Assembly (NCBI GenBank): GCA_030447665.1
Contig: JAUJOJ010000014.1
Location: 1-57,800, forward strand
Reading direction: 5' to 3'
Length of the DNA: 57,800 nt
From: Allosphingosinicella sp.
GTDB lineage: Bacteria > Pseudomonadota > Alphaproteobacteria > Sphingomonadales > Sphingomonadaceae
Positions 25,939 to 34,276 of the stretch are shown piece by piece. Numbering within the stretch: position 1 is the stretch's first letter; each line of letters starts with the position of its first letter. A model generated the notes under the pieces. The model was not told where the DNA came from and did not search any database. It saw nothing but the letters and a program-made list of their open reading frames with translations. The position numbers were made by a program, and so were the translations under genes.

Positions 25939-26481
25939 ATGTTCACGGACATGAAACAAGGCACCGCTGAGGATTGGGCGCACATCGCAGCCCAACACGG
26001 CAAGCACCAAAAGACGCAGGCCCCCAAGCAGATCATGGACAGCCTTCGGCGGCTCGAGGCTATCGAAGTCGGCTTTGCCGCGAACCAGCTCACCCATTCG
26101 CTGATGGCTGCCACCCTGGCGCGCAGATCGGGCGCCTCCGAGGAGGAGGTGGTGGCGGCGCTTACTCATGACCTAGGCAAGCTGTTCTCGATCCCGAACC
26201 ACGGGCCGATCGCGGCCGAGATGCTGAAGCCGTACGTGTCTGAGAATATCTACCACGCAGTCTACCATCACCAGGATTTTCAAGGTCAATATTATTACGG
26301 CCACCTGGGCAAGCCCACCAACCTCAGGGATCGTTTCAAGAACGAGCCGTGGTACGAACTTGCGGTGAAGCTGGTGGACGAGTGGGATGCGCCGGCCTTC
26401 GATCCCGACTTCGAACTGGATCCTCTGGAATCCTTTGAGCCGGAGGTCACACGGATCTTCTCATCACCGAGACGAATGTGA
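25939..26481 (+). CDS. HD-domain phosphohydrolase
   Basis: A 180-residue cytosolic protein with the metal-binding HD motif (LTHDLGKLFS) and a helical bundle; His residues in QLTHSLMAA and YHAVYHHQDF complete the expected metal ligands. HD proteins hydrolyse nucleotides or other phosphoesters; this short one resembles inositol-oxygenase/HD-like proteins of unknown substrate. ATG at 25939 follows GGGGAG at 5 nt. The last residues (SSPRRM) may be affected by a base error. Confidence 0.8.
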   Translation: MFTDMKQGTAEDWAHIAAQHGKHQKTQAPKQIMDSLRRLEAIEVGFAANQLTHSLMAATLARRSGASEEEVVAALTHDLGKLFSIPNHGPIAAEMLKPYVSENIYHAVYHHQDFQGQYYYGHLGKPTNLRDRFKNEPWYELAVKLVDEWDAPAFDPDFELDPLESFEPEVTRIFSSPRRM

Positions 26482-26558
26482 TGGAGATTGGCGTCCGCAA
26501 GCGACTGAGTTCCTGCTCTTCAGTTTAGAGGATCACGCGCATCCAAGACGTGGTTGGG

Positions 26559-26666
26559 TTCCACGGCCTTTCGGCAACGACCTCAACCTTGGGCGCCTAT
26601 CAGGTCCGCCACGACCGAATATTTGGATTGTTCGTTGGCGGAGCCAAAGCCGGTAGGAGCGCCCAC
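26559..26666 (-). pseudogene. Decayed tRNA-Leu copy with its upstream flank
   Basis: On the minus strand this matches, with substitutions and small gaps, the 5' portion of the tRNA-Leu(GAG) gene at 49570-49656 (variable arm, anticodon arm including GAGGTCGTT, D arm) and about 50 bp of that gene's upstream sequence (GGCGCTCCTACCGGC, TTGGCTCCGCCAACGA). The 3' acceptor half is missing. As the 5' part plus promoter is duplicated, it is a gene-duplication relic rather than an attachment site. Confidence 0.65.
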
Positions 26667-26852
26667 CCGGCTGGCCCCTTCACGAAGTCGTGCCCGGTGA
26701 CGCGAAGCCGAGCCTGACGTCGCGGCTCTGGCCCGGCGGCGAGGACCGGCTGCTGGCCTGTTGCCACCGGCAAGGTGCAGTGGTGGATTGGGTGGGGAGC
26801 AGCTCAGCCGCAAATGGATCGTGCCCAAGGACTACAAAAGTGGGCACCCAGA

Positions 26853-27200
26853 TCATTGGAAACTTTGGCTGCGTGCGGCCGTAAGGAGGCAGGCGCTGCC
26901 AAAACCGGCGCTGGAACGCACCCAATGAGAACGGATCTCGAGCACGTCCTGGCGATCTCCGTCGCTATTCTGCTCCAACCAGCTCACGAAGCCTGCGGGC
27001 GCAGGCCCGACCTCGCCAGCGTCTGCCACATGGCCGTCTTGCGCGTACCGTTCGGCATGTTCTTCCATGAGAGTGGCGATCCGTTCCGCGACGGGCTCGG
27101 CGATTACGCCGGCTTCGAGCAGAGCACGTATGGTGGCAAACCCAGCGCCTCGGCAACCGCTGTTGTCGTTGCACCTATCCCTTGAATCGTTCCCGTTCAT
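26853..27200 (-). CDS. Possible hypothetical protein
   Basis: A 115-residue frame beginning MNGNDSRDRCNDN with a credible helix ALLEAGVIAEPVAERIATLMEEHAERYAQD. Codon choice through this stretch resembles real genes, but no SD stands out and no family is recognised. It may be a fragment, or a gene joined by a frame error. Confidence 0.3.
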   Translation of the reverse strand: MNGNDSRDRCNDNSGCRGAGFATIRALLEAGVIAEPVAERIATLMEEHAERYAQDGHVADAGEVGPAPAGFVSWLEQNSDGDRQDVLEIRSHWVRSSAGFGSACLLTAARSQSFQ

Positions 27201-27238
27201 GCTGAACCGGAACGAGTCTATTTCCCCCTTTGATCGCC

Positions 27239-27287
27239 GTGCTTTCCGAGCCGTCAGGTGATTCCACCTGACTAGAAAGCACTCTAG
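27239..27287. repeat. Palindromic repeat, different subtype
   Basis: GTGCTTTC ... GTCAGGTG-gattc-CACCTGAC ... GAAAGCAC followed by TCTAG. The plan (outer arms, inner stem, GATTC loop, CTAG end) is the same as the composite hairpin palindromes but with a different stem sequence. Confidence 0.65.
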
Positions 27288-27360
27288 GTCACGCCGGTCG
27301 TCCTTTGCGCCAACGACACTCACTATGCGGAAGCCGCTCTCCCGATCTGCCTCTCGGAAG

Positions 27361-27763
27361 CTATGGGACGCCTCCCCAGGGAGGAAGCACACCATAATAG
27401 CTGTAAACCAGCTCGTCTTCAGAGCGCCGGCGGGGCCGGTCGGCGCTGTCGAGCGCGAAGGCGGGTGCGTTTTCGAGCTGCTCGCGCGTCAGGTCGACTA
27501 CATAGCCGTCACGGTCCACGTCGTATGTCAGGATGTCCCATGGAACAGGATGGACGTTGGTGCCGACGCCGAGAAACCCGCCAAAGGAGAGCACGGCATA
27601 TGCAACCTGGCCGCTCCGTTTTTCAATCATCACCGAATGGACGGTGCCGAGCTTTTCACCCTGGGGATTGTAGACCGGAGTTCCTTCAACCCGGCGCGGA
27701 GATCAACTGGTGTGCACGGTCGACGATGTCGTCGTAGTATGGAGGTAGCTCGTCATTTCCCAT
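27361..27763 (-). pseudogene. PRC-barrel domain protein, frame-broken
   Basis: The pieces read MGNDELPPYYDDIVDRAHQ-LISAPG, then LKG-TPVYNPQGEKLGTVHSV, then VMIEKRSGQVAYAVLSFGGFLGVGTNVHPVPWDIL, a typical PRC-barrel (photosynthetic reaction-centre H-like) domain of about 130 residues. Two one-base gaps (near 27690 and 27680) separate them. ATG at 27763 follows AAGGAG. Function of free PRC-barrel proteins is mostly unknown; some bind RNA or metal. Confidence 0.75.
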
Positions 27764-28058
27764 GGAAGGTCTCCTTCGCGAGACAAAGCTCCCAAAAACA
27801 GGAACGCTCCAGCTACAGGCTGAGGCGTTCCCACTGGCCGCCATCAGGGCGGTTCTTCCCTAGCTGTTTGCTGCCCTGGACAAAGCCTCAGGATTTGTGA
27901 GTTCCGGTTCCGCTCGGTCGTGCCCGCGGCACGGGCGCATCCTCAGAGGCGCAAGCAGAAAGGCCTGTTTGGATGGCGCGTGCCCCCAAGTGTCACGTGT
28001 CCGCCTGCGACCGCGCTCGCTTAACGGCCGAACTCGCCAACTGGCGACGATCTGCCGT

Positions 28059-28808
28059 TCAATTCCGCACCTTTCGCGTTAACGGCACAAACCTTACCGA
28101 AATAAGGACTTGTTCGTTCACCCTACCGCTCGAATTCTTCGTTATCAGCTTCAGTTGCTGGGTTGAATGCGCGGGTCCCACAGGAATGACCATCCGCCCT
28201 CCGGGCTTTAGCTGATCGAGCAGGGGCTTGGGGACATGTGGCGCTCCCGCGGTGACAATGATGCCATCAAACGGCGCAGACTCGGGCCAGCCCGCATAGC
28301 CGTCGCCGTGCCGGACCTTTACGTTTTTATAGCCGAGCTGCGCCAGCCGATGGGTCGCCTGCCGCGCCAGCGGCTCAACGATCTCCACCGAATAGACCTG
28401 GCGCACGAGCCGCGAGAGTAAAGCCGCTTGGTAGCCCGACCCGGTTCCGACCTCGAGCATCACATCACCCTTCTTCGGGCGTAGCAGGTGGGTCATAAGC
28501 GCGACGAGACTGGGCTGCGAGATCGTCTGATCCTCGCCGATCGGCAACGGATAGTCTTCATAGCTTTCAGAGCGCTGGGCGGCAGGAACGAACAGGTGCC
28601 GCGGCACCGCCCGCATTGCGCCGAGCACTGCGGGGTTGGCGCGTTCACCTATCGGCTCCGCATAATTTCTGATTGATCGCACCAGACGCCCGCGCCCGTC
28701 CCCGAAGCGCCGGTTCTCATCGGCTGGGCCGCCGGGTTGAGCCTGAGCGTGGGAAATCAATGCAACTGCGAGCAACGCCAGGACATGCAGGCCATAGACC
28801 CGTTTCAT
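28059..28808 (-). CDS. pcm: Protein-L-isoaspartate O-methyltransferase, exported form
   Basis: A 249-residue class I methyltransferase that repairs isoaspartyl residues using SAM. The SAM-binding EVGTGSGYQAALLSRL, the DQTISQPSLVALMTHLL active-site segment and TAGAPHVPKPLLDQLKPGG are all standard PCMT motifs. Unlike the cytosolic E. coli enzyme, it begins with a clear signal peptide (LHVLALLAVALISHAQAQ), so it should act in the periplasm. Its start overlaps the stop of a truncated permease (ATGA). Confidence 0.9.
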   Translation of the reverse strand: MKRVYGLHVLALLAVALISHAQAQPGGPADENRRFGDGRGRLVRSIRNYAEPIGERANPAVLGAMRAVPRHLFVPAAQRSESYEDYPLPIGEDQTISQPSLVALMTHLLRPKKGDVMLEVGTGSGYQAALLSRLVRQVYSVEIVEPLARQATHRLAQLGYKNVKVRHGDGYAGWPESAPFDGIIVTAGAPHVPKPLLDQLKPGGRMVIPVGPAHSTQQLKLITKNSSGRVNEQVLISVRFVPLTRKVRN

Positions 28809-29695
28809 GTTTCCTCTTCCGATCGGCTGGACCGCGTATCCAGCGTAGGAACCAATAACGCACCAACGGCCACGACCGCTCCCCCGACGAGAGCACCCAT
28901 TCCAGTGTAAGCGAGGCTGGAAAAAAGGAGATAGGCGCTGCTCAGGCAGAAGAGCGTGGGCAGGGCGGGGTAGAGGGGGACGCGGAAGGGCCGGTCGATA
29001 TCGGGTTCGCGCCGCCGCAGCACGAACAAGGCCACGCCGACCGCAAGGAAGAATGCCCAGAAAGCAGGCGCGGTATATTCGACGGCCAGTCGAAAGCCGT
29101 CACGAGCGAACATCCCGAGCCCCACCAGAAGCAGCGCCGCCCCACCTTGGATGAGCAGCGCGTTACCGGGAGTCCCCTCCCTCTCCCGCCAAAGTCCAAG
29201 GAAGGCAAGCCGCGGAAAGTCGCGGCCGAGCGCGAAGGCTGAGCGCGCGCCGGTGAACGCAGTGGCGTTCGCCGACGTGAGCGCCGCCACCGCCACCGCG
29301 ACACTGATGACCACTGCTCCACTCTGGCCCCAGACCAGCCCCAGCAGGTCAGCCGCCGCCGCCTCCGATCCCGCCATGCCGGCGAGCCCCAGCGCACGCA
29401 GATAGGCAAGGTTGACGAGCAGGTAGAGCAAGGTGATCAGCGCGAGGCTGCCAATCAGGACCGGCATGATCCGCCGAGGCGCGTCGCGCAGCTCGGCGGA
29501 GAGATAAGCAGCCTCGCTCCAGCCTCCATAGGACAACAGCACGAACACCAGCACGAGCCCGAGCGACGTCTCGCTTACAGGCGGCGGCGCCGCCACTGCC
29601 TCGGGCGCGAGCAGCAACCCCGCGGCGATGACCAAGGCCAAGCCCAGCAGCTCGACGGTCGTCAGCCAGACTTGGGTGCGAGAACCATGCGCTAC
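28805..29695 (-). pseudogene. APC-family amino acid permease, 5'-truncated
   Basis: About 295 residues of the C-terminal seven or eight spans of an APC permease (YGGWSEAAYLSAELRDAPRRI, VALTSANATAFTGARSAFALGRDFP, RRREPDIDRPFRVPLYP). The upstream frame can be followed only to TQVWLTTVELLGLA near 29690; beyond that unrelated sequence (MQPVSIQLMHLRQLERR) takes over, so the first four or five spans, needed for substrate binding, are absent. Nonfunctional unless the junction is an assembly fault. The stop overlaps the pcm start. Confidence 0.75.
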
Positions 29696-29875
29696 TCCGG
29701 CCGGCGCGAAGCAGACCTACCAGCTCCATTGCTGCTTCTGGCCGTAATTCGGACGTCCCCTTTTGGGCTGCGAATGCCGTAATCCGCCGTTCGAGCTGAC
29801 GAAGATGCATCAATTGGATCGATACTGGTTGCACCTGTCGCTCCTTCAAGGGATGGCAAGGGAAAGGAGAGCTAC

Positions 29876-31312
29876 ATGCGCGATTACCTAAATTTCTACA
29901 TAGACGGCGCTTGGGTGGAGCCAGTCCGCCGGCAGCCGCTCGATGTCATCAATCCCGCAACTGAGACTGTTGCAGGCCGCATCAGCCTTGGCTCTACTGA
30001 GGACGTCGACAAAGCCGTGACTGCGGCCAGGCGCGCATTCGTAAGCTATTCTCTGACTAGCCGCGCCGAACGGCTTGATCTGCTCAAGAACATCGTTTCC
30101 GAATTCGAAAAGCGCTACACCGACATCGCTGCAGCGATCACGGAGGAAATGGGCGCCCCCTCCTGGCTGGCACAGCAGGCGCAGGCGGGAAGCGGGATCG
30201 CGCATCTCCGTACGGGCATCGACGTGCTCACCAACTTCCAGTTCGAGGAACTGCGCGGCAGCACACTCATAACCCACGAGCCGATTGGGGTGTGTGCGCT
30301 CATCACGCCATGGAACTGGCCCATCAATCAGATTGCATGCAAGGTGGTGCCGGCACTCGCGACCGGCTGCACGATGGTTTTGAAGCCCTCTGAAATTGCG
30401 CCTTTCTCTGCCTATCTTTGGACTGAGGTTCTCGACGCGGCCGGCGTCCCAGCAGGTGTCTTCAACCTGATCAACGGGGATGGGCCAACGGTCGGAGCCG
30501 CGCTGTCGTCGCACCCGGACGTTGATATGGTGAGCTTCACCGGTTCAACTCGCGCCGGCATCGAAGTCGCGAGAAACGCCGCGCCCACGGTTAAGCGGGT
30601 TGCGCAGGAACTGGGAGGAAAATCACCCAACATTATCCTTGAGGATGCCGACCTTCAGGGGGCTGTGACGAGCGGCGTTCTTCAGATGATGAACAATAGC
30701 GGCCAGTCATGCAACGCGCCGAGCCGCATGCTCGTGCCCGCCGCGCGCATGGACGAAGCGAAGACGTTCGCAAAGGCCGCCACCGACGGGGTGACCGTCG
30801 GTAGCCCGCACGGCAACTGCAAGGTTGGCCCGGTGATCAGCGAGACGCAATGGAACAAGATCCAGGGGCTGATCCAATCGGGTATCGATGAAGGGGCCAG
30901 CCTGATCACCGGCGGCGGCGGCAAACCGGAAGGCCTGGAGACCGGCTATTATGTGAAGCCGACGGTGTTCGCCGACGTGACCCCGCACATGACGATCGCA
31001 CGCGAAGAAATCTTCGGGCCGGTGCTCACCATGATGGCGTATGAAGACGAGGGCCAGGCGATTACGATGGCCAACGACACGGTCTACGGCCTTGCCGCCT
31101 ATGTGCAGGGGGAGCCGGAGCATGCCAAGCATGTCGCTCGGAAACTGCGTGCCGGCCGAGTGCACCTCAACGGTTCCGGGGGAGACATGACGGCCCCGTT
31201 CGGCGGCTACAAGCAGTCCGGCAACGGCCGCGAATGGGGTGATTACGGCTTCAGGGAATTCCTCGAAACAAAAGCCGTGCTTGGCTGGGGACAAGCACAG
31301 CCTGGGAATTGA
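29876..31312 (+). CDS. NAD(P)-dependent aldehyde dehydrogenase
   Basis: A 478-residue ALDH-superfamily enzyme oxidising an aldehyde to an acid. Catalytic C279 (NNSGQSCNAP), general base E245 (QELGGKSPN), oxyanion N in TPWNWPIN (145-151) and K170 (LKPSE) are all present, with the C-terminal EEIFGPVL and NGSGGDMTAPFGGYKQSG segments. It is nearest in style to the broad-range AldA-like aldehyde dehydrogenases. SD AAGGAG before ATG 29876. Substrate uncertain. Followed by a DUF819 membrane protein 22 bp downstream, so the two are likely co-expressed. Confidence 0.93.
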   Translation: MRDYLNFYIDGAWVEPVRRQPLDVINPATETVAGRISLGSTEDVDKAVTAARRAFVSYSLTSRAERLDLLKNIVSEFEKRYTDIAAAITEEMGAPSWLAQQAQAGSGIAHLRTGIDVLTNFQFEELRGSTLITHEPIGVCALITPWNWPINQIACKVVPALATGCTMVLKPSEIAPFSAYLWTEVLDAAGVPAGVFNLINGDGPTVGAALSSHPDVDMVSFTGSTRAGIEVARNAAPTVKRVAQELGGKSPNIILEDADLQGAVTSGVLQMMNNSGQSCNAPSRMLVPAARMDEAKTFAKAATDGVTVGSPHGNCKVGPVISETQWNKIQGLIQSGIDEGASLITGGGGKPEGLETGYYVKPTVFADVTPHMTIAREEIFGPVLTMMAYEDEGQAITMANDTVYGLAAYVQGEPEHAKHVARKLRAGRVHLNGSGGDMTAPFGGYKQSGNGREWGDYGFREFLETKAVLGWGQAQPGN

Positions 31313-31334
31313 AGCTTAGAATGAGGAGATCGAC

Positions 31335-32486
31335 ATGCTTGTAGCGGATCCGGTGACGGTTCTCGCGATCCTGCTGCTCGCGGTGGCCGTCTCGGCCTGG
31401 CTTGGCCGATTGCCTTATTTTCGCAACCTTGGCGGCGCGCTTCTCGCTATCCTTTTTGGAGGGGCGCTGGCCAATTTCGGCATCATCCCGACGCACGATG
31501 AAATGCCCAGCCTGTACGATCCCATCTTTCAGGAGGTTACCCTTGCGGCAATCTTTCTGATCCTCTTGGAGGTCAACCTGCGCGCAATAAGGCGAGCAGG
31601 TGCCCCGATGTTGATCGCATTCGCCTTGGGCGCGCTGGGAACCATGGCGGGCGTGCTCGCGGCCTCTGCGCTCATGCCAGATGCTCGTGCGATGCTTGGC
31701 GAGCACTTCGCCGGTGCGGGGGCGATGCTTACCGGCACCTACATAGGCGGAAGCGCGAACTTCAACATGCTCGCCATAGAATATGGCGTGACGAAAAATC
31801 CGGGCTTATTCACTGCGATGGTGGTCGTCGACAATGTGATGAGCGCCGCCTGGATTCTCGCCACCATAGCGATACCCCCCCTGCTGGCGAAAAGCAGACG
31901 CTTTCCGCCCAAAGCGTTCGCAGCCGAGGCAGCAGACCCGCCGCCGCCGCCCCTCGAAGGCATAATGGCCGTTGCAGTGCCAATCGCGGCCGCAGCGGCC
32001 GCACTCATCCTCTCCCGTGAACTCGCGAGCTCGTTGGGAGGGGTCGTTCCGGTAATTCTCGTGCTCACGACATTGGCGTTGATCGCGGCCCAACTGCCCG
32101 CGGTAACGCGGCTATCGCTTTCCCGGCCGCTGGGATTGTTCGGACTCTACCTGTTCCTTGCTTCCGTGGGGGCGAGTGCGGATCTTAGCGCGCTTCTTAC
32201 CTATGGCGCCTTGGGAGCTCTCCTGTTCGGCTTTATCGCTATCATTTTCGCTGTGCACTCGCTCATCCTGTTCGGTGCAGGCGCGATTCTGAAGCTAGAC
32301 CCAGACCTGCTCGCCATCGCATCGTCAGCAAATATCGGCGGCGCGACGTCTGCGGTGGCCTTGGCGGAGGTGAGAGAGCGGGAGGACTTGCTCCTGCCAG
32401 GGCTCTTGGCTGGAACCTTAGGCACCGCTTCTGGGACCTATGCGGGGTTTGCGATTGGCTCGATGCTGGGAGCCATATTCTTTTAG
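31335..32486 (+). CDS. DUF819 family membrane protein
   Basis: A 383-residue protein with about ten membrane spans in two inverted halves. Signature segments are GTYIGGSANFNMLAIEYG, NIGGATSAVALAE and LLLPGLLAGTLGTASGTYAGFAIG. The DUF819 family (YjcL) resembles glutamate/anion symporters of the CPA/BART type, but no substrate is established. ATG at 31335 follows GAGGAGATCGAC. In operon with the aldehyde dehydrogenase, so it may import or export its substrate or product; inference. Confidence 0.88.
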   Translation: MLVADPVTVLAILLLAVAVSAWLGRLPYFRNLGGALLAILFGGALANFGIIPTHDEMPSLYDPIFQEVTLAAIFLILLEVNLRAIRRAGAPMLIAFALGALGTMAGVLAASALMPDARAMLGEHFAGAGAMLTGTYIGGSANFNMLAIEYGVTKNPGLFTAMVVVDNVMSAAWILATIAIPPLLAKSRRFPPKAFAAEAADPPPPPLEGIMAVAVPIAAAAAALILSRELASSLGGVVPVILVLTTLALIAAQLPAVTRLSLSRPLGLFGLYLFLASVGASADLSALLTYGALGALLFGFIAIIFAVHSLILFGAGAILKLDPDLLAIASSANIGGATSAVALAEVREREDLLLPGLLAGTLGTASGTYAGFAIGSMLGAIFF

Positions 32487-32626
32487 TTCAATCAGGGCGG
32501 AGACATCTAGGCGGACGACAAGAAGGTCCGACCTAGGCAGCCTATCGCATTAGAGGTCTTCTTTCGCATGCCCGGCGGTCCAAAGCACTTAGTCCGACTG
32601 CGGTCGCTCCCTTTGCTGAGTTTGAA

Positions 32627-33364
32627 TTATGGTCGCCGCATTAGCCTCGGCGTGAGCATCCCAACGCTCTGCCGGTAGCTCTCGTAATCCTTGCCAAAAA
32701 GCTGGATGAGGTCTCGCTCCTCATAGCGGATCGCGATCAGAATGTAAGTGGACATGCCCAGGGCGAGCAGCAGGTGGCCATAGGTCATCACCGGCGTCGC
32801 CCAGAAGGCCAGGAAGAAGCCGCTGTAGAGCGGATGCCGAACCATCTTGTAGAAGAGGGGCTGACGGAAAGTTGGTGCAGCCTCAACGGCACCCTGAAGA
32901 TGCAAATAGACCTGCTTCAGCCCAAACAGCTCGAAATGGCTGATCAGGAAGGTGCTCACAAGCATGACAAGCCAGCCGAGCGCGAACAGACCCCAGAGCA
33001 CGGCCTCCGCAACCTGGTTCTCGATGCTCCAGACGAGGCCGGGCATCGGCCGCCAGAAGGCGAACAGAACAATCAGCACCAAGCTTGCGAACAGCACATA
33101 GACGCTCCGCTCGACCGGTGCGGGGATGATCCTAGTCCAGGCACGCTCGAAGCCCTGCCGTGCCATCACGCTGTGCTGCAGCCCGAACAGGACGATCAGC
33201 GCCAGGTTGACGATCAGCGCCGGAGCAGGATCTGAAACAGGTCCCCGATCCACCGTCCGCGGCAGCTCCGGCAGATTGCCGACAAAGCCGATCAGGTAGA
33301 GAAACGTCGCGAAGAAAATGAGATAAGCAAGCACACCGAACAGAAGGCAAAGACCGCGAGTCAT
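32627..33364 (-). CDS. mddA: Methanethiol S-methyltransferase (MddA-like)
   Basis: A 245-residue inner membrane protein with six or seven spans of the isoprenylcysteine-methyltransferase/NnrU fold. FGLQHSVMARQGFERAWTRIIP and the SAM-binding C-terminal VRHPLYSGFFLAFWATPVMTYGHLL ... RYEERDLIQLFGKDYESYR match MddA, which makes dimethylsulfide from methanethiol using SAM. ATG at 33364 is preferred (GGGGAGG 5 nt upstream) over an in-frame GTG two codons earlier. A dyad upstream at 33398-33422 suggests regulation. Distinguishing MddA from other NnrU-like methylases needs biochemical or phylogenetic proof. Confidence 0.8.
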   Translation of the reverse strand: MTRGLCLLFGVLAYLIFFATFLYLIGFVGNLPELPRTVDRGPVSDPAPALIVNLALIVLFGLQHSVMARQGFERAWTRIIPAPVERSVYVLFASLVLIVLFAFWRPMPGLVWSIENQVAEAVLWGLFALGWLVMLVSTFLISHFELFGLKQVYLHLQGAVEAAPTFRQPLFYKMVRHPLYSGFFLAFWATPVMTYGHLLLALGMSTYILIAIRYEERDLIQLFGKDYESYRQSVGMLTPRLMRRP

Positions 33365-33390
33365 GGCCACCTCCCCAAGTGTTGGCCAAC

Positions 33391-33422
33391 GCTATAGCAG
33401 ATTACGGTGCTGCTGTAATCTG
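33391..33422 (-). promoter_or_regulatory. mddA promoter with overlapping dyad
   Basis: On the minus strand TTACAG (33413-33418) and TATAGC (33391-33396) are spaced 16 bp. A perfect dyad CAGATTAC-nine bases-GTAATCTG (33398-33422) spans the -35 and most of the spacer, as expected for a repressor or MerR-like activator. The cognate regulator is not adjacent. Confidence 0.55.
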
Positions 33423-33787
33423 AATGTAAGGGGTCGTAAGCGGACGTAGCCGGTCAACCTGAACAAAGGTCCGCTATTGGCAAGGCAGTGCAAATGCCTA
33501 AGCGTCCGCGATTGGCGCACAGCCGACCGGCGGTTCAGTCCGGCCGAAACTGACCGTCTGCGTTGCAGGAGAAGAGTCCACGAAACGAGCCACTGCGCTC
33601 CCTGCCTTCAGGCGGGCACCGGCTGAATGGGTATCGCGACCAGCTTGGGCAGCTTTCGAAGGTTCTGCGCTGCGGCAGCGACGTGGAACTCGTGACGGGC
33701 GCATCGCCCTCGTGAGGCATGGCTTTGAGGCAAGCTCCCTCAGGTGAGAACTGCTCATGGAGGCTGCGCAAGTGCCGTAGGTTGAAG
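33423..33787. other. Intergenic stretch with dyad relics
   Basis: No gene supported. It contains repeated GTCCGC/GCGGAC fragments (AAGCGGACGTAGCC near 33440, GGTCCGCTATTGG near 33467, GCGTCCGCGATTGG near 33501), which look like decayed copies of the 30-bp GAATGTCCGC dyad. Confidence 0.5.
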
Positions 33788-34276
33788 CTAGTTGATGCGC
33801 AGATCGATATTCTCAATCGCCTCCTTCAGAGCGCTGCGGCCCAAAGGTTTCCCAAGGAAAGCCGCACCAGGCACTGTATCAAGTGCTCGCCCCTTCGTCG
33901 CCGCGTCAGAATAGGCGCTGATGAAAATCACCGATGCCGGCTGTATCTCTCTGATCCGTCGTGCGGTCTCGATGCCGTCGATGCCGCTGCCAAGGTTGAT
34001 GTCCATGCACAGGAGATCGACGTCGGCGCCAGCAAGCGCGAGGAGGGCTTTCTCGCCGCTAGGATAAAGTCCAATCACTTCGTGGCCTAGATCCTCAAGC
34101 ATGGTCTCAATTGACCAGGCCACCATGAGCTCATCCTCAACGACTGCAACGCGCCTAACCGTTTGAGGATTTTTCGACTTCCCGCACCCGTTCGACGTTC
34201 GCGCTGAGTTGCCGTCGTCATCGGAGATCAGATGCATCGAAGCGCAGCGAAGCTGTGGGCCAATTGCCGTAATCAA
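33788..34276 (-). CDS. Single-domain response regulator
   Basis: A CheY-like receiver domain (from about residue 40, RRVAVVEDELMVAWSIETMLEDLGHEVIG), with acidic pocket VEDE, phospho-acceptor Asp in LLCMDINLG, the Thr/Ser switch in FISAYSD and Lys in FLGKPLG. There is no output domain, so it acts through protein contacts. The frame overlaps the stop of the HWE kinase upstream (TTGA), making a coupled two-component pair; the TTG at 34276 or a later ATG (34237) is the start. The polar 40-residue N-terminal tail may not be translated. Confidence 0.85.
   Translation of the reverse strand: MITAIGPQLRCASMHLISDDDGNSARTSNGCGKSKNPQTVRRVAVVEDELMVAWSIETMLEDLGHEVIGLYPSGEKALLALAGADVDLLCMDINLGSGIDGIETARRIREIQPASVIFISAYSDAATKGRALDTVPGAAFLGKPLGRSALKEAIENIDLRIN

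Noticed and set aside
26559..26666. tRNA relic as an integrative-element attachment site
   Set aside because: The duplicated part is the 5' half and promoter, not the tRNA 3' end, and no intact integrase lies nearby.
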